From the NCBI GenBank assembly GCA_003215775.1, contig QCJW01000002.1:62001-126000 (forward strand): a stretch of 64,000 nt of DNA. The letters are read 5' to 3'. This stretch comes from Prochlorococcus sp. AG-409-G20 (GTDB taxonomy: Bacteria > Cyanobacteriota > Cyanobacteriia > PCC-6307 > Cyanobiaceae). A program made the position numbers and the translations under genes. The notes beneath the pieces are model-generated. The model saw nothing but the letters and a program-made list of their open reading frames with translations. It was not told the origin of the DNA and made no database searches. How positions within the stretch are numbered: position 1 is the first letter of the stretch; every line of letters begins with the position of its first letter. This document shows, in pieces, positions 37,540 through 46,783 of the stretch.

Positions 37540-38058
37540 CTAAAGAAGTTTCTTAAGATCATCCCAACGTGAATCAGTTTGACTCATATTCTTGGAAGTG
37601 GATAAATAATTAATTGCATTTTCTTTGAGAATTTCTGATCCTTGGCATTCCTTTCCGCATATTTTCGACACTGGCAGTTGAAGATGTAATTGTTCAAAAA
37701 CCCATGCCGCCGGATCAAAGATTCCATCAGGTTCAATGAAATCTATAATCTCATCACAACTAATTAATAATCCAGCCTGATCTTTTTTGGGTATAGATTG
37801 ACCAATCCAAATATACTCATGATTATTACAATTAAGTCTCTCTGAATACTCTACAAGGCATCTATCACAAACAAGACTAACAGTCGTTTCAGCAAAGCCT
37901 TTGACAATCAGATAGTCTCCTTTATGCTCAATATCAAGTTCTCCCTCAATCGGGGTTATAGTAGGGAAATTATCTAGATTTCCTTTAAAATTATATGCTT
38001 TGATAGATTCTTTTGTTTTTAATTCTTTTAATGAAATAGGAACAAGACCATCTATCAT
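37540..38058 (-). CDS. DUF177 (YceD-like) protein
   Basis: YceD/DUF177 family protein, 172 residues. The conserved CDRC near residue 76 and a later CGKEC near 132 could hold zinc. In plants and bacteria the family is linked to 23S rRNA accumulation, often beside rpmF; here it overlaps yidC by 4 bases instead, within a cluster of ribosome- and membrane-biogenesis genes. The ribosomal role is inferred from family knowledge. Confidence 0.75.
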   Translation of the reverse strand: MIDGLVPISLKELKTKESIKAYNFKGNLDNFPTITPIEGELDIEHKGDYLIVKGFAETTVSLVCDRCLVEYSERLNCNNHEYIWIGQSIPKKDQAGLLISCDEIIDFIEPDGIFDPAAWVFEQLHLQLPVSKICGKECQGSEILKENAINYLSTSKNMSQTDSRWDDLKKLL

Positions 38059-39197
38059 TTTCCACTTTTTGGCTCAAAGGGGAGTCTGTCACCCACCACC
38101 CCAGAAGGGAGTTCAACTGCTGTTTTAGTCTTCTGGGAAAGTTGGTCATCAAGTATTTTTTGAAGATTATCAGGTAACTCTTCTTGACTTAACAAGAATG
38201 TTTGAAGGGCCTGAAAAATATTTGCTATCAACATGTATAGCAAAACTCCTGCTGGGAGAGGAAAAAATAAAAACATTCCTGTAATCATTACGGGAGTAAT
38301 TTTATTTGCTGTGGATTGTTGAGGATTAACTGGCATTCCCCTTCCAGAAAGAGCCTGGGAAATCACAAGAGTCACTCCAAAACCAGCCACAAGGATTGCT
38401 ATATCCCAATTAACTGATCCATCTACGTAAAAACCAACCTGACCAAGAGCTTTTATAAAAAGGAAACCACTTTTAGCAGCCAATCCAGGAATTTTCGCCT
38501 CAACAGTTGCATCTCCCGGTGCAATAGCTTGAACAGTTCCATCTGAACCAACACTTAAAAATTCTTGTCCCTTTGTCACTTTCCAAGTAGGTGAGAACTT
38601 AGAACCATCACTAAACCTAGAGAGAACATTATTAAAACTTTCTCCTGCGAGAGTTTGAAGCTTGATCTGAACTGAATCTCCTGATCCAATTTTAGTTCCA
38701 CCTGGCAAAGAAGCAATAACTGGAACATGGTCAGTTTCAGTTACAAATATTGAATGTCTTGGACTTGTAAAAGGCTTTGGCTCAATTGCAGCAATCTGCT
38801 CAGAAGGCAAAACCTTCATATTCACTAAATAAGGGACATCAGCAAAAGGTGATCCCCTCAAAGTAGCAAATAAAGCAAAGAGTATTGGCATCTGAACCAA
38901 TAAAGGAAGACAGCCAGCAAGAGGGCTCCCAAATTCCTTCATCAAGTTGCCTAATTCCTCCTGTTGTTTCTGAGGATTGCTTGCATATCTTGCCTTAATC
39001 TCAGCCTGACGTTTTTGCATGACTGGCTGAGCAATCTTCATACGCCTTGCACTTCGAATTGAACCTGCGCTTAAAGGGAAAAGCGCAAGCCTTATAACAA
39101 CTGTCAGTGCAACTATGGCCAAGCCATAACTAGGTACCAACCCATAGAAGAAATCCAGAATCGGTATTAAAAGGTTGTCGGAGATGTAACCGATCAC
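38055..39197 (-). CDS. yidC: Membrane protein insertase YidC/Oxa1
   Basis: Inserts and folds membrane proteins, with or without SecYEG, in plasma and thylakoid membranes, 380 residues. The first helix pair ([20 protein letters not shown]) carries the conserved hydrophilic-groove Arg. The basic coiled-coil loop ([20 protein letters not shown]) and helix [16 protein letters not shown] follow. A soluble insert of about 125 residues (about 140-260) lies between later helices, unlike the short loops of Oxa1. The cluster rpmH-rnpA-PH-yidC matches the conserved bacterial order. Confidence 0.95.
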   Translation of the reverse strand: MIGYISDNLLIPILDFFYGLVPSYGLAIVALTVVIRLALFPLSAGSIRSARRMKIAQPVMQKRQAEIKARYASNPQKQQEELGNLMKEFGSPLAGCLPLLVQMPILFALFATLRGSPFADVPYLVNMKVLPSEQIAAIEPKPFTSPRHSIFVTETDHVPVIASLPGGTKIGSGDSVQIKLQTLAGESFNNVLSRFSDGSKFSPTWKVTKGQEFLSVGSDGTVQAIAPGDATVEAKIPGLAAKSGFLFIKALGQVGFYVDGSVNWDIAILVAGFGVTLVISQALSGRGMPVNPQQSTANKITPVMITGMFLFFPLPAGVLLYMLIANIFQALQTFLLSQEELPDNLQKILDDQLSQKTKTAVELPSGVVGDRLPFEPKSGK

Positions 39198-39281
39198 AAT
39201 TGTTCTCTGAGGTAAGGAATGGACTTCAAGACAGTCTGCTACATCATCTGGTAATAGTCAGCAAAAATATAAATCACTGGT

Positions 39282-39689
39282 TCAAGCGGCGAAACCTTTT
39301 GAAGAATCATCTGAAGATTTGTCAGATGCAAGATCAATTCTCTGAAGAATAAACTTTTCTGTCTCCCGAAAGCCAGGCAAAGACCTCATCTCCAACCTTG
39401 CACCATCTTTCATTACGAGAACCATGTCTCCCCATGACCCAAGTCCTCTTGGGACTGCTCGGACCTCAGCTATTTGGCTATAAACCACTTGTGTTTTGTC
39501 CCTTCCAAGCCATCCACCTGTTACGGATATCCGCCTATTTGTAATCTTAAAACGAAGCCAAAGGGCTCTAACAACCGCACCAAAGGTAAAAGGGAGACCT
39601 ATCAAAGTTAAACCTGCAAGAAGGTTAATTATCAGATCACCTTTTGCGGGTCCACCTTCGTAAAAGACCTCTTCAGCAATAGCTTTCAT
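39282..39689 (-). CDS. Bacterial PH-domain membrane protein
   Basis: A short membrane protein of 135 residues. A hydrophobic region (DLIINLLAGLTLIGLPFTFGA, about 16-45) is followed by a bacterial pleckstrin-homology-like domain (FKITNRRISVTGGWLGRDKT, SLPGFRETEKFILQRI). The ORF in the track begins at 39710 and overlaps rnpA by 38 bases. The ATG at 39689 (MKAIAEEVFYEGGP) still overlaps by 17 bases. Its place between rnpA and yidC is common in cyanobacteria, where many other bacteria have the yidD gene. Confidence 0.8.
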   Translation of the reverse strand: MKAIAEEVFYEGGPAKGDLIINLLAGLTLIGLPFTFGAVVRALWLRFKITNRRISVTGGWLGRDKTQVVYSQIAEVRAVPRGLGSWGDMVLVMKDGARLEMRSLPGFRETEKFILQRIDLASDKSSDDSSKGFAA

Positions 39690-40071
39690 GAATAAAACCT
39701 GCTCTTTCAAGCAATATGTCGCATTCTTTCAACAATTGCGAAGGTTGTTGAGTCATTGAATTGGGCTTAAGGCTAAGCAAAATCCATTTATCTGAATGCT
39801 GAGAAGAATCTTCAAGCCTTACTCTGAGATGTTCATGAAAAACTCTTCTAAGCCTATTTCTGACAACAGCCTTTTTACTTACCTTGCCACTAATAGTCAG
39901 ACCACATCTACAAGCCTTATCCAGACTTTTTTTACAAGAAGAGTTCAATAAATACGATCTAGCTTTTACAACCCTAAGAATCATAAAATCTCCATAAAAG
40001 CGTTTTCCAGACCTATGGATTAGATCAAAGCACTTATAACCCTTCAATCTCATTGATTGAGGCAAAACCAT
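39673..40071 (-). CDS. rnpA: Ribonuclease P protein component
   Basis: Protein subunit of RNase P, which cuts tRNA 5' leaders, 132 residues. HRSGKRFYGDFMIL near residue 20 and the basic RNR signature KAVVRNRLRRVFHEHLR near 69-85 are diagnostic. A second in-frame ATG at residue 7 (MRLKGYKCF) is the more usual start. It lies 61 bp after rpmH and overlaps the PH-domain gene. A fully helical basic tail follows the core. Confidence 0.94.
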   Translation of the reverse strand: MVLPQSMRLKGYKCFDLIHRSGKRFYGDFMILRVVKARSYLLNSSCKKSLDKACRCGLTISGKVSKKAVVRNRLRRVFHEHLRVRLEDSSQHSDKWILLSLKPNSMTQQPSQLLKECDILLERAGFIHESYC

Positions 40072-40132
40072 TTAGAGAAATTTACAGAGGAAAACCAAAT
40101 GTCAAGTATATCTATTATTTAAGAATCATTCG

Positions 40133-40270
40133 TCAAACAGAAAGCCTTGCCCTTCCCCGCTTTCTCCGAGTTCGAATAACTCTCCTACCTGTATGCGTTC
40201 TCATTCTCACTCGAAAACCCGAGACGCGCTTTCTCTTTCGGCTTGTTCCCCCAAGAGTTCTTTTGGTCAT
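40133..40270 (-). CDS. rpmH: 50S ribosomal protein L34
   Basis: This gene is too short for the ORF track. It encodes 45 residues beginning [18 protein letters not shown], with [20 protein letters not shown], the universal L34 pattern. A plus-strand ORF (40053-40310) that overlaps it is a shadow. It is the first gene of the rpmH-rnpA-PH-yidC cluster. Confidence 0.97.
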   Translation of the reverse strand: MTKRTLGGTSRKRKRVSGFRVRMRTHTGRRVIRTRRKRGRARLSV

Positions 40271-40319
40271 TGATTCAAATCAGCTTAAAGCCATGTTCGT
40301 ATGTACATAATTTATCAGT

Positions 40320-40892
40320 TCAATCGATATCAATGTTCCATGTACCTATGTAACTTGAAACAGGAACATCTCCAGGAGACTGAACGCTGGCATTCAATTG
40401 GTACATACCTGCTTGCGTCGGATTAAATATTTTCATCACAATGGCATAAGAATCTTCGACTGGTATAGGGGTATCGGGGAATACTTCGATCTGAGATGGG
40501 TCCTTAGAGACCTCAAAAACTGCTGGTATTTTCTTCTTGCATCTCGTTCGAGCTAACATCCCTCCAAGACTTACCTGACACAAACTAAGTTTGTTGGTGC
40601 TAATTCTTGAGTCGAAATATTCGGGGAATTTAATTTTCAGCTTCAGAATTGCAGTCCTGCGATCATTTGGTTTAAGAACTAAGTAATAAGTTGACCTATC
40701 TCTTCTTTCTCTAGAGCCTTGCAAGTAATAAAGCCTCTTGTACTTAGTTGAATTATCCCATCTGTATTCAAAGAAAGAAGGACTAGCCTTCGCTGTCTCA
40801 AAAGGCATAGTTGCAGGAACCAAAGTGGTAGCCCCTACAAGTCCAATTGTTGCGAGTTTTCGCAAATGAAATCTTGAAAAACGCTTAAACAT
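40320..40892 (-). CDS. DUF2808 secreted protein
   Basis: Cyanobacterial family of unknown function, 190 residues. A signal-like N-terminus (LATIGLVGATTLVPATMPFE, then AKAS) suggests export. The mature domain shows YYLVLKPNDRRTAILKLKI and FPEYFDSRI, plus three Cys residues that could pair after export. It ends 49 bp before rpmH on the same strand and is probably envelope-located. Confidence 0.75.
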   Translation of the reverse strand: MFKRFSRFHLRKLATIGLVGATTLVPATMPFETAKASPSFFEYRWDNSTKYKRLYYLQGSRERRDRSTYYLVLKPNDRRTAILKLKIKFPEYFDSRISTNKLSLCQVSLGGMLARTRCKKKIPAVFEVSKDPSQIEVFPDTPIPVEDSYAIVMKIFNPTQAGMYQLNASVQSPGDVPVSSYIGTWNIDID

Positions 40893-40994
40893 TATGCAAA
40901 TGCGATGAAGTGAATGACCAGACTTGAAGAAACTAGTCGAATTTTGATAGATCAGCGTAAGTAAAACATAACTCTTTGGACGGCATTTGTGCTG

Positions 40995-41384
40995 TCAATT
41001 TTCAATAGATCTATCTGGTCTTAAAAGACTGGCCTCTTGCAAATAAGGATGCAAAGGTTTTTCTCCCTTTGGCAACCAAGCAATTGCAAGAATGCGTATG
41101 CAATATTTCAAATCACCATGGACTTTCATCTGTTGACAGTCCAACAACGCAATGTCGTCCCACCCGTGTCGTTTTCTTGCAATTGCTGCCGGAAAGCAAG
41201 CATCCAAATCTGATGTAACAGAAAATGTAATTGAAACAATTTGCTCTAGATCAAGTTCATTTCGATGAACAAGCTCAGAGACAAGCTCTGTTACTGCGAA
41301 CTCAATTGCTTCACTAGAATTCTCCTTGCAAGTCGTAGCTCCTCTAATACCTTGCAAAATATAAGAGTCAAAATTTAAGGCCAT
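40995..41384 (-). CDS. aroH: Chorismate mutase (AroH type)
   Basis: Rearranges chorismate to prephenate for tyrosine and phenylalanine, 129 residues. The AroH trimeric type is recognised by ILQGIRGATTCKENS at the N-terminus, SVTSDLDACFPAAIAR near residue 60 (the active-site Cys-loop region), and DDIALLDCQQM with KYCIRILA. It starts 3 bp after sppA, with which it is probably cotranscribed. Confidence 0.9.
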   Translation of the reverse strand: MALNFDSYILQGIRGATTCKENSSEAIEFAVTELVSELVHRNELDLEQIVSITFSVTSDLDACFPAAIARKRHGWDDIALLDCQQMKVHGDLKYCIRILAIAWLPKGEKPLHPYLQEASLLRPDRSIEN

Positions 41385-41387
41385 TAG

Positions 41388-42200
41388 TTAAGGCCTATAA
41401 AGCCAAAGAGCTTGGCCAGAATTACCTAATTCCATCCTAATAAGTTCATAAAAATTTAACAGAGCAGAGCCTCCTGGTAATAAACCCATGAACTTCTTCT
41501 TGGGACGAGTAAGTGTAATTAGGCGTGTATTTTCTTCATCTAAATCAGCTAATTTTGCAGCCAATTTTCTTGCATGTTCTTCATCACCTAACTCATCCAC
41601 AAGTCCCAGGTCTAATGCTTGGCTACCAGTAAAGACACGACCATCTGCAAAACCTTTTACCTCTTCAACACTTAATTTCCTTCCTTCAGAGACAGCTCCT
41701 ACAAATTGATCATAACTACTATCAATTAAAGATTGAAGCAGTTGCCTTTCATCGCTTGTAAGAGATCTATCTGGCGAAAGGATATCCTTATATATCCCGC
41801 TTTTAATAGTTTCAAAACGAACTCCAATCCGCTCCAAAAGCTTAGAGAGATTATTTCCTCTAAGGATCACTCCTATAGAGCCAGTAATCGTACCTGGGTT
41901 GGCAACTATCTTTTCAGCGGCTACTCCTATATAAACTCCGCCAGAAGCAGAAATGTTCCCAAAGCTTGCTACCACATGAACGCCCTTGTTACGCAGTCTA
42001 AGCAAGGCAGAATGAATCTCCTGACTGTCACCAACAGTACCGCCAGGGCTATCTATGCGAACTAATAACGCTGGGAATTCCCTCTCTTCAACTCGTCTAA
42101 GTGCTTTCAGAATTAGCTTGCGAGTAGAACCAGTAATAGCCCCATCAATGATTATGCGAGCCATCCCTCTCCGAGACTTACGGCGCAAGGGCCAAATCAT
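41388..42200 (-). CDS. sppA: Signal peptide peptidase SppA
   Basis: Membrane-associated serine protease that degrades cleaved signal peptides, 270 residues from the ATG at 42200. The track begins at a GTG (42221), but MIWPLRRKSRRGMARIIIDG fits better. RIDSPGGTVGDSQEIHSALL, the catalytic Ser in ASFGNISASGGVYIG and the Lys in ETIKSGIYKDILSP are present. It is the short single-domain form without a clear N-terminal membrane helix; plant and cyanobacterial SppA acts in light stress. It is divergent from the DMT transporter. Confidence 0.92.
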   Translation of the reverse strand: MIWPLRRKSRRGMARIIIDGAITGSTRKLILKALRRVEEREFPALLVRIDSPGGTVGDSQEIHSALLRLRNKGVHVVASFGNISASGGVYIGVAAEKIVANPGTITGSIGVILRGNNLSKLLERIGVRFETIKSGIYKDILSPDRSLTSDERQLLQSLIDSSYDQFVGAVSEGRKLSVEEVKGFADGRVFTGSQALDLGLVDELGDEEHARKLAAKLADLDEENTRLITLTRPKKKFMGLLPGGSALLNFYELIRMELGNSGQALWLYRP

Positions 42201-42253
42201 TCCAATTCCGCAACATTTCACAGAGTTTAAGGAAGAGATTGCCTTTTGACCGA

Positions 42254-43207
42254 ATGTCTGTGTTCAGCCGCTGGCTATTAATGCTTCTTCCTTTTGCTCT
42301 ATGGGGCACAGCCATGGCTGCTATGGCACCTCTCGTGAATTCAGGAGGCGCTTTTTCTGTTGCATTCTTAAGGCTCTTCCCTGCAGGAATAACGGTTCTT
42401 TTGGCAGTGCCTTTATTTGGGCGAAATTGGTCTATTTCTAAAAATGATTTGTTTTGGTTTTGCATATTTACGATTATTGACGCAAGTATTTTTCAAATTT
42501 GTTTAACAAAAGGTCTTACCTACACAGGTGCTGGACTTGGCTCTGTCTTAATTGATTCTCAGCCATTGATAGTTGCTTTACTAGCAAGAAGTCTTTTTGG
42601 TGATGCGATAAATCCTATTGGATGGATAGGTTTAATGCTGGGGCTTGCAGGAATTATTTGCCTAGGTGTACCCCCAGAATTTTTAAGTCACTGGTGGTTA
42701 TTAGCTGACAAAGGATCTATCCAAGAACTTTGGAATATTGGAGAGGTTTGGATGCTTGCAGCTGCTATTTCGATGGCACTAGGAACAGTTTTAATTCGTT
42801 TTGCCTGCAAAGAAAGTGACCCAATAGCAATAACAGGTTGGCATATGGTTCTTGGAAGCCTTCCTCTACTTGGATGGCATCTTTTTGAAACCGAATGGCC
42901 ACTATTACCTGCTTGGTCATTTTCCGAATGGGGACTAATGGCTTATGCAAGCCTTTTAGGAAGCGCATTGGCTTATGGCCTGTTTTTCTGGTTTGCCAAT
43001 AGAGAAGAGTTAACTACCTTCAGCACTTTAGCTTTCCTAACTCCAGTCTTTGCTCTAATTTCTGGTGGCCTTTGGCTAGGAGAAAGACTCCTTCCTCTTC
43101 AATGGGTTGGAGTTTCTTTAGTACTCATATCAGTACTCCTAGTAAGTCAGAGACGTAGATTTTGGGAACAATCTGAATTGAAATCTGGTTTTTCTCAGGA
43201 GACATAA
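42254..43207 (+). CDS. EamA/DMT-family transporter
   Basis: Integral membrane transporter of the drug/metabolite superfamily, 317 residues from the ATG at 42254 (the track uses a TTG at 42239). About ten hydrophobic helices in two EamA repeats are visible, starting WLLMLLPFALWGTAMAAMAP and, in the second half, GEVWMLAAAISMALGTVLIR. The substrate cannot be predicted. It is divergent from sppA with 53 bp between starts and lies 4 bp before the GT4 gene. Confidence 0.87.
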   Translation: MSVFSRWLLMLLPFALWGTAMAAMAPLVNSGGAFSVAFLRLFPAGITVLLAVPLFGRNWSISKNDLFWFCIFTIIDASIFQICLTKGLTYTGAGLGSVLIDSQPLIVALLARSLFGDAINPIGWIGLMLGLAGIICLGVPPEFLSHWWLLADKGSIQELWNIGEVWMLAAAISMALGTVLIRFACKESDPIAITGWHMVLGSLPLLGWHLFETEWPLLPAWSFSEWGLMAYASLLGSALAYGLFFWFANREELTTFSTLAFLTPVFALISGGLWLGERLLPLQWVGVSLVLISVLLVSQRRRFWEQSELKSGFSQET

Positions 43208-43211
43208 TTAA

Positions 43212-44306
43212 ATGACTTCAAATACCTTAAAGCTCGTTTTAGTTAGTACTCCCATTGGACATATAGGTAGTGGACGTGGAGGAGGAGTAGAGTTAACAAT
43301 TACTTCTTTGATTAAAGGACTTACAGCACTAGGCCATGAAGTAACTCTAGTAGCTCCTGAAGGGTCAGAAATAACTTCTAATTGCAGCCAAATTCAAGTA
43401 AGTTATGTTTCTGGTAAAGATCAAGAAAGTTGGCAGCATAAAGATTACGATTCAGACATAACCATCCCAAATGGAGGTATTCTCCCAAAGCTATGGGAAA
43501 GAGCTCTCGAGCTAGGTAAATACGCAGATGCAATATTAAACTTCGGCTATGATTGGCTACCAATATGGCTTACCGAAAGAGTTAATCTAGAAATCTATCA
43601 TCTAATTAGTATGGGGAATGTTTCTGCTGCAATGCATAGCATTGTCAAACAAATTTCTCTCGAAAACCAACACAGGTTAGCTTTTCATACTTATAGGCAA
43701 GCATCAGATTTTGAATTAAATGAAAAACCTATAGTTGTGGGAAACGGATTTGACCTTGATAATTACAAACTCCAACTTAATAAAAATGGTTCATTAGGAT
43801 GGGCTGGAAGAATAGCACCAGAAAAAGGATTAGAAGATGCCGTAAAGGTTGCTTCAGCTTTAAAAGATAAGCTAGTAGTTTGGGGTTTAATTGAAGACAG
43901 TAAATATGCAGAATCAATAGAAGCATCTGTATCTCCAGGTACTATTGACTGGAGAGGCTTTCTACCTACTAAGCAATTACAGAAAGAATTAGGAGCATGC
44001 AGGGCTTTAATTAATACACCAAAATGGAATGAAGCCTATGGGAATGTAGTTGTTGAAGCAATGGCATGTGGGGTACCAGTTGTTGCTTACGACAGAGGTG
44101 GGCCTGGTGAACTTATAACATCAGGTTTAACAGGTTGGTTGGTTCCGCCCGATGATATAAATGAGCTGATAAATGCAACATCCAAAGTCAACAAAATTGA
44201 TCGTAGAAATTGCAGAATCTGGGTTGAAGAATCTGCTTCCAAAGAAAAATTCACCAACCGTATAGTCGAATGGATATCAAACGGAATAAGAGCTAAAACT
44301 ACTTAA
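43212..44306 (+). CDS. GT4-family glycosyltransferase
   Basis: Family 4 (group 1) retaining glycosyltransferase, 364 residues. GGGVELTITSLIKGLTALGH at the N-terminus is the usual glycine-rich start, and EAYGNVVVEAMACGVPVVAY near 276 is the EX7E nucleotide-sugar motif, with GWAGRIAPEKGLEDAV near 196. Donor and acceptor are unknown; sulfolipid, lipopolysaccharide or glucosylglycerate synthesis cannot be told apart by sequence alone. It is between a DMT transporter and a GT39 gene on the same strand. Confidence 0.88.
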   Translation: MTSNTLKLVLVSTPIGHIGSGRGGGVELTITSLIKGLTALGHEVTLVAPEGSEITSNCSQIQVSYVSGKDQESWQHKDYDSDITIPNGGILPKLWERALELGKYADAILNFGYDWLPIWLTERVNLEIYHLISMGNVSAAMHSIVKQISLENQHRLAFHTYRQASDFELNEKPIVVGNGFDLDNYKLQLNKNGSLGWAGRIAPEKGLEDAVKVASALKDKLVVWGLIEDSKYAESIEASVSPGTIDWRGFLPTKQLQKELGACRALINTPKWNEAYGNVVVEAMACGVPVVAYDRGGPGELITSGLTGWLVPPDDINELINATSKVNKIDRRNCRIWVEESASKEKFTNRIVEWISNGIRAKTT

Positions 44307-44320
44307 ACAAAGCAATTCAA

Positions 44321-46165
44321 GTGTCATCAACACATCCAAGGGAATTACTTTCTAGAAAGAATCGGAATCGAGGCCTTTGTCTAATAATTGCTTTAGGGAT
44401 AGTCATTTTCCTATGGCGCCTAGGCTCCACTGGGCTAGTAGACGAGACTCCTCCTTTATTTGCAGCTGCAAGCCGCTCAATGAGTCGCACTGGAGATTGG
44501 CTAACTCCAAGAGTGAATGGATTACCCCGTTTCGACAAACCACCTTTAATCTATTGGCTGATGGGATTAGGGTATTCAATTCCCGGTCAGACTCATTTAG
44601 ATCCTCTTGGAACTTGGTCCGCCCGCTTCCCCTCAGCAATCTCATCAATTGTGATGATGGTTGGTCTAGGGGATACAGTTATGCAATTCCCTCAAAAAGG
44701 TGATGCATTCCCCCGAAAAACTGGTGTAATAACTGCTCTGGCATTTGCACTTTCACCTTTAGTACTTATTTGGAGCCGCATTGCTGTAAGCGATGCGCTT
44801 CTTTGTTCAACTTTTGGCCTAAGCATGCTGTTTCACTGGAGACGCTATGCGGATCCGACTAAACAAGCATGGTGGCCCGGTTGGCTGATTTTGAGTCTAG
44901 CGATACTTACCAAAGGGCCAATAGCAATAGTCCTTATGAGTGCCACGCTCTTATTATTCGGGATTCAACAAAGATCATTAAGACATCTTCTTATTAAATT
45001 AAAGCCTTTAAAAGGTCTTTTAATTACCGCTCTAATCTCTATCCCATGGTACTTAGCTGAACTAATCATTGAGGGAAAAGCTTACTGGAACAGCTTCTTT
45101 GGATATCATAATTTTCAAAGATTCACCTCAGTGGTAAATAATCACCAAGAGCCATGGTGGTTTTTTGGCTTAATTTTAGTAATCGCATCTTTACCATTTA
45201 CACTACTATTAGTATCTGGAATTATAAATACAATCAAGTCCTTCCTTCTTACATCCAAGTCCAACAATCAGAAGGAATCACCTAAAGAATCGTTAACAGC
45301 TTTTGCCACTTGCTGGCTAATAAGTGTATTAATTCTCTTCACAATTGCCGCAACAAAATTACCAAGTTACTGGCTCCCAGCCACTCCTGCTGCAGCATTG
45401 ATAATAGGTCTAACATCTAATCAAGGAATAGATTCTAAACCTTTAGTTTCATACACTTGGATAGGCACCATTTTGATTGCAATATTGCTGTCAATAGTCT
45501 TTTGGCTATCTCCTTTATGGGTTCCATTCATAAAAGACCCAGAGATACCTAATCTAGCCTCTGAGCTAATCCAGAGCAAACTTCTTTTCAGAAGTGCCAT
45601 ATGCTTCAGTTTTTCAGCACTTTTAGCGACAGTATTACTATTAAAGAGAAATAAAAATATATTAATAAGTATGCAAATTCCTTTTATTATATTTCAACTA
45701 ATAGTTTTAATCCCATTATCAACTTTAGCTGACAGAACAAGACAATTACCTCTAAGACAAGCAGCCCAATTAATCCTTAATTCAAAGAAAAAGAGTGAGC
45801 CTATTGTAATGGTTGGGGCAGCAAAACCATCACTTCATTTCTATACAAATGAAATTATCTTGTACGAAGGAAAATCTTTTTCAGCATTAGTAAATATTGA
45901 AGAAAGGCTTCGCAAAGAGACTAGGCAAGGGTTTAATGGGAGCCCTCTTCAAGGAGGGGAAAGCCCCAAGACAGCATTAATTTTAATAAACAACAGAGCA
46001 GCTGAATTATCCCACTGGAAATCGCTAGAAGCCTTGGTTCTTGGTCGGTTTAGTATCTATTCTATTTGGAGAGTTGATAGATTAAGGCTTAGCAAAATAG
46101 CTACAAGATTAAGAAATCAAGGTGTAACGCCAACATGGCAAAATCCAAGGCCTGAAATTTTCTAA
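44321..46165 (+). CDS. GT39/ArnT-like membrane glycosyltransferase
   Basis: Polytopic membrane glycosyltransferase of 614 residues using a polyprenyl-linked sugar in known relatives (ArnT, PMT). DETPPLFAAASRSMSRTGDW near residue 39 contains the catalytic acidic loop, followed by DKPPLIYWLMGLGY. About eleven hydrophobic helices and a C-terminal soluble domain follow. It starts with GTG. The GT4 gene 14 bp upstream suggests a shared envelope-glycan role, which is inference. Confidence 0.88.
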   Translation: MSSTHPRELLSRKNRNRGLCLIIALGIVIFLWRLGSTGLVDETPPLFAAASRSMSRTGDWLTPRVNGLPRFDKPPLIYWLMGLGYSIPGQTHLDPLGTWSARFPSAISSIVMMVGLGDTVMQFPQKGDAFPRKTGVITALAFALSPLVLIWSRIAVSDALLCSTFGLSMLFHWRRYADPTKQAWWPGWLILSLAILTKGPIAIVLMSATLLLFGIQQRSLRHLLIKLKPLKGLLITALISIPWYLAELIIEGKAYWNSFFGYHNFQRFTSVVNNHQEPWWFFGLILVIASLPFTLLLVSGIINTIKSFLLTSKSNNQKESPKESLTAFATCWLISVLILFTIAATKLPSYWLPATPAAALIIGLTSNQGIDSKPLVSYTWIGTILIAILLSIVFWLSPLWVPFIKDPEIPNLASELIQSKLLFRSAICFSFSALLATVLLLKRNKNILISMQIPFIIFQLIVLIPLSTLADRTRQLPLRQAAQLILNSKKKSEPIVMVGAAKPSLHFYTNEIILYEGKSFSALVNIEERLRKETRQGFNGSPLQGGESPKTALILINNRAAELSHWKSLEALVLGRFSIYSIWRVDRLRLSKIATRLRNQGVTPTWQNPRPEIF

Positions 46166-46197
46166 TCAGTCATCTAAATATCTTTCTCATTAACATT

Positions 46198-46716
46198 TCA
46201 ATGGAGTTGAGACCTTCTACAAAATCCACAATGTCCCCATAAGGCAAGTTCACCTAAAGGAGCAGGACAGCCACAGATATCACAAGATCCCAAACCATGT
46301 ATATCCACTCGACTAGGATGTCTCTCCCATACACTTTCTTCACTTTCAACAATATTTTCCACCCTAGGAGGATGATATTGCTGAAGTTTAATTTCACGAA
46401 TTTTGTAACCAGCAGCTCGTAAAGCTGCTAAAAGCTTCATCCTGTTGTATTGAATTGCATGCAACCATTGAAGGTGGGTGACACCAACAAAAAGCGTTTC
46501 ATTGGAAAGTCTCAAAGGAAGACACTTTGCCGCCAATTGCTCACCTGCCAACCGAGGCCAATCTTGCCAAAGTCCGGCAACATTACGATTATTTTTCCAA
46601 CGCAATTTCAATGAATCCAAACAATAGGAAAGCGAAGAAACCCCCTCAATTGCTTGCTTTAGCCTCCCATCAGGCTTCCCTAAGTGGGTAGGTTCATGAT
46701 TGGATGACAATGCCAT
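46198..46716 (-). CDS. DciA-like (DUF721) protein with C-terminal Cys cluster
   Basis: DUF721 protein, 172 residues. The core (about 30-115, WPRLAGEQLAAKCLPLRL and LFVGVTHLQWLHAIQYNRMK) matches the DciA family, which loads the replicative helicase in bacteria lacking DnaC. A C-terminal tail has CDICGCPAPLG and HCGFCRR, a likely zinc ribbon not present in the best-studied DciA proteins. Conserved in cyanobacteria; the helicase-loading role is inferred from the family. It is convergent with the GT39 gene. Confidence 0.75.
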   Translation of the reverse strand: MALSSNHEPTHLGKPDGRLKQAIEGVSSLSYCLDSLKLRWKNNRNVAGLWQDWPRLAGEQLAAKCLPLRLSNETLFVGVTHLQWLHAIQYNRMKLLAALRAAGYKIREIKLQQYHPPRVENIVESEESVWERHPSRVDIHGLGSCDICGCPAPLGELALWGHCGFCRRSQLH

Positions 46717-46783
46717 CTGTCCAATTTAGGTGGAGTATTTTGAGAAGCTAGCTAGCCTCCGATAACCACTAACAAATAATTCG

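Noticed and set aside
40053-40310. Plus-strand 85-residue ORF
   Set aside because: It is the antisense shadow of rpmH, which is clearly read from the minus strand.
42178-42465. Minus-strand 95-residue ORF
   Set aside because: It overlaps the sppA and DMT starts and lacks a family match.
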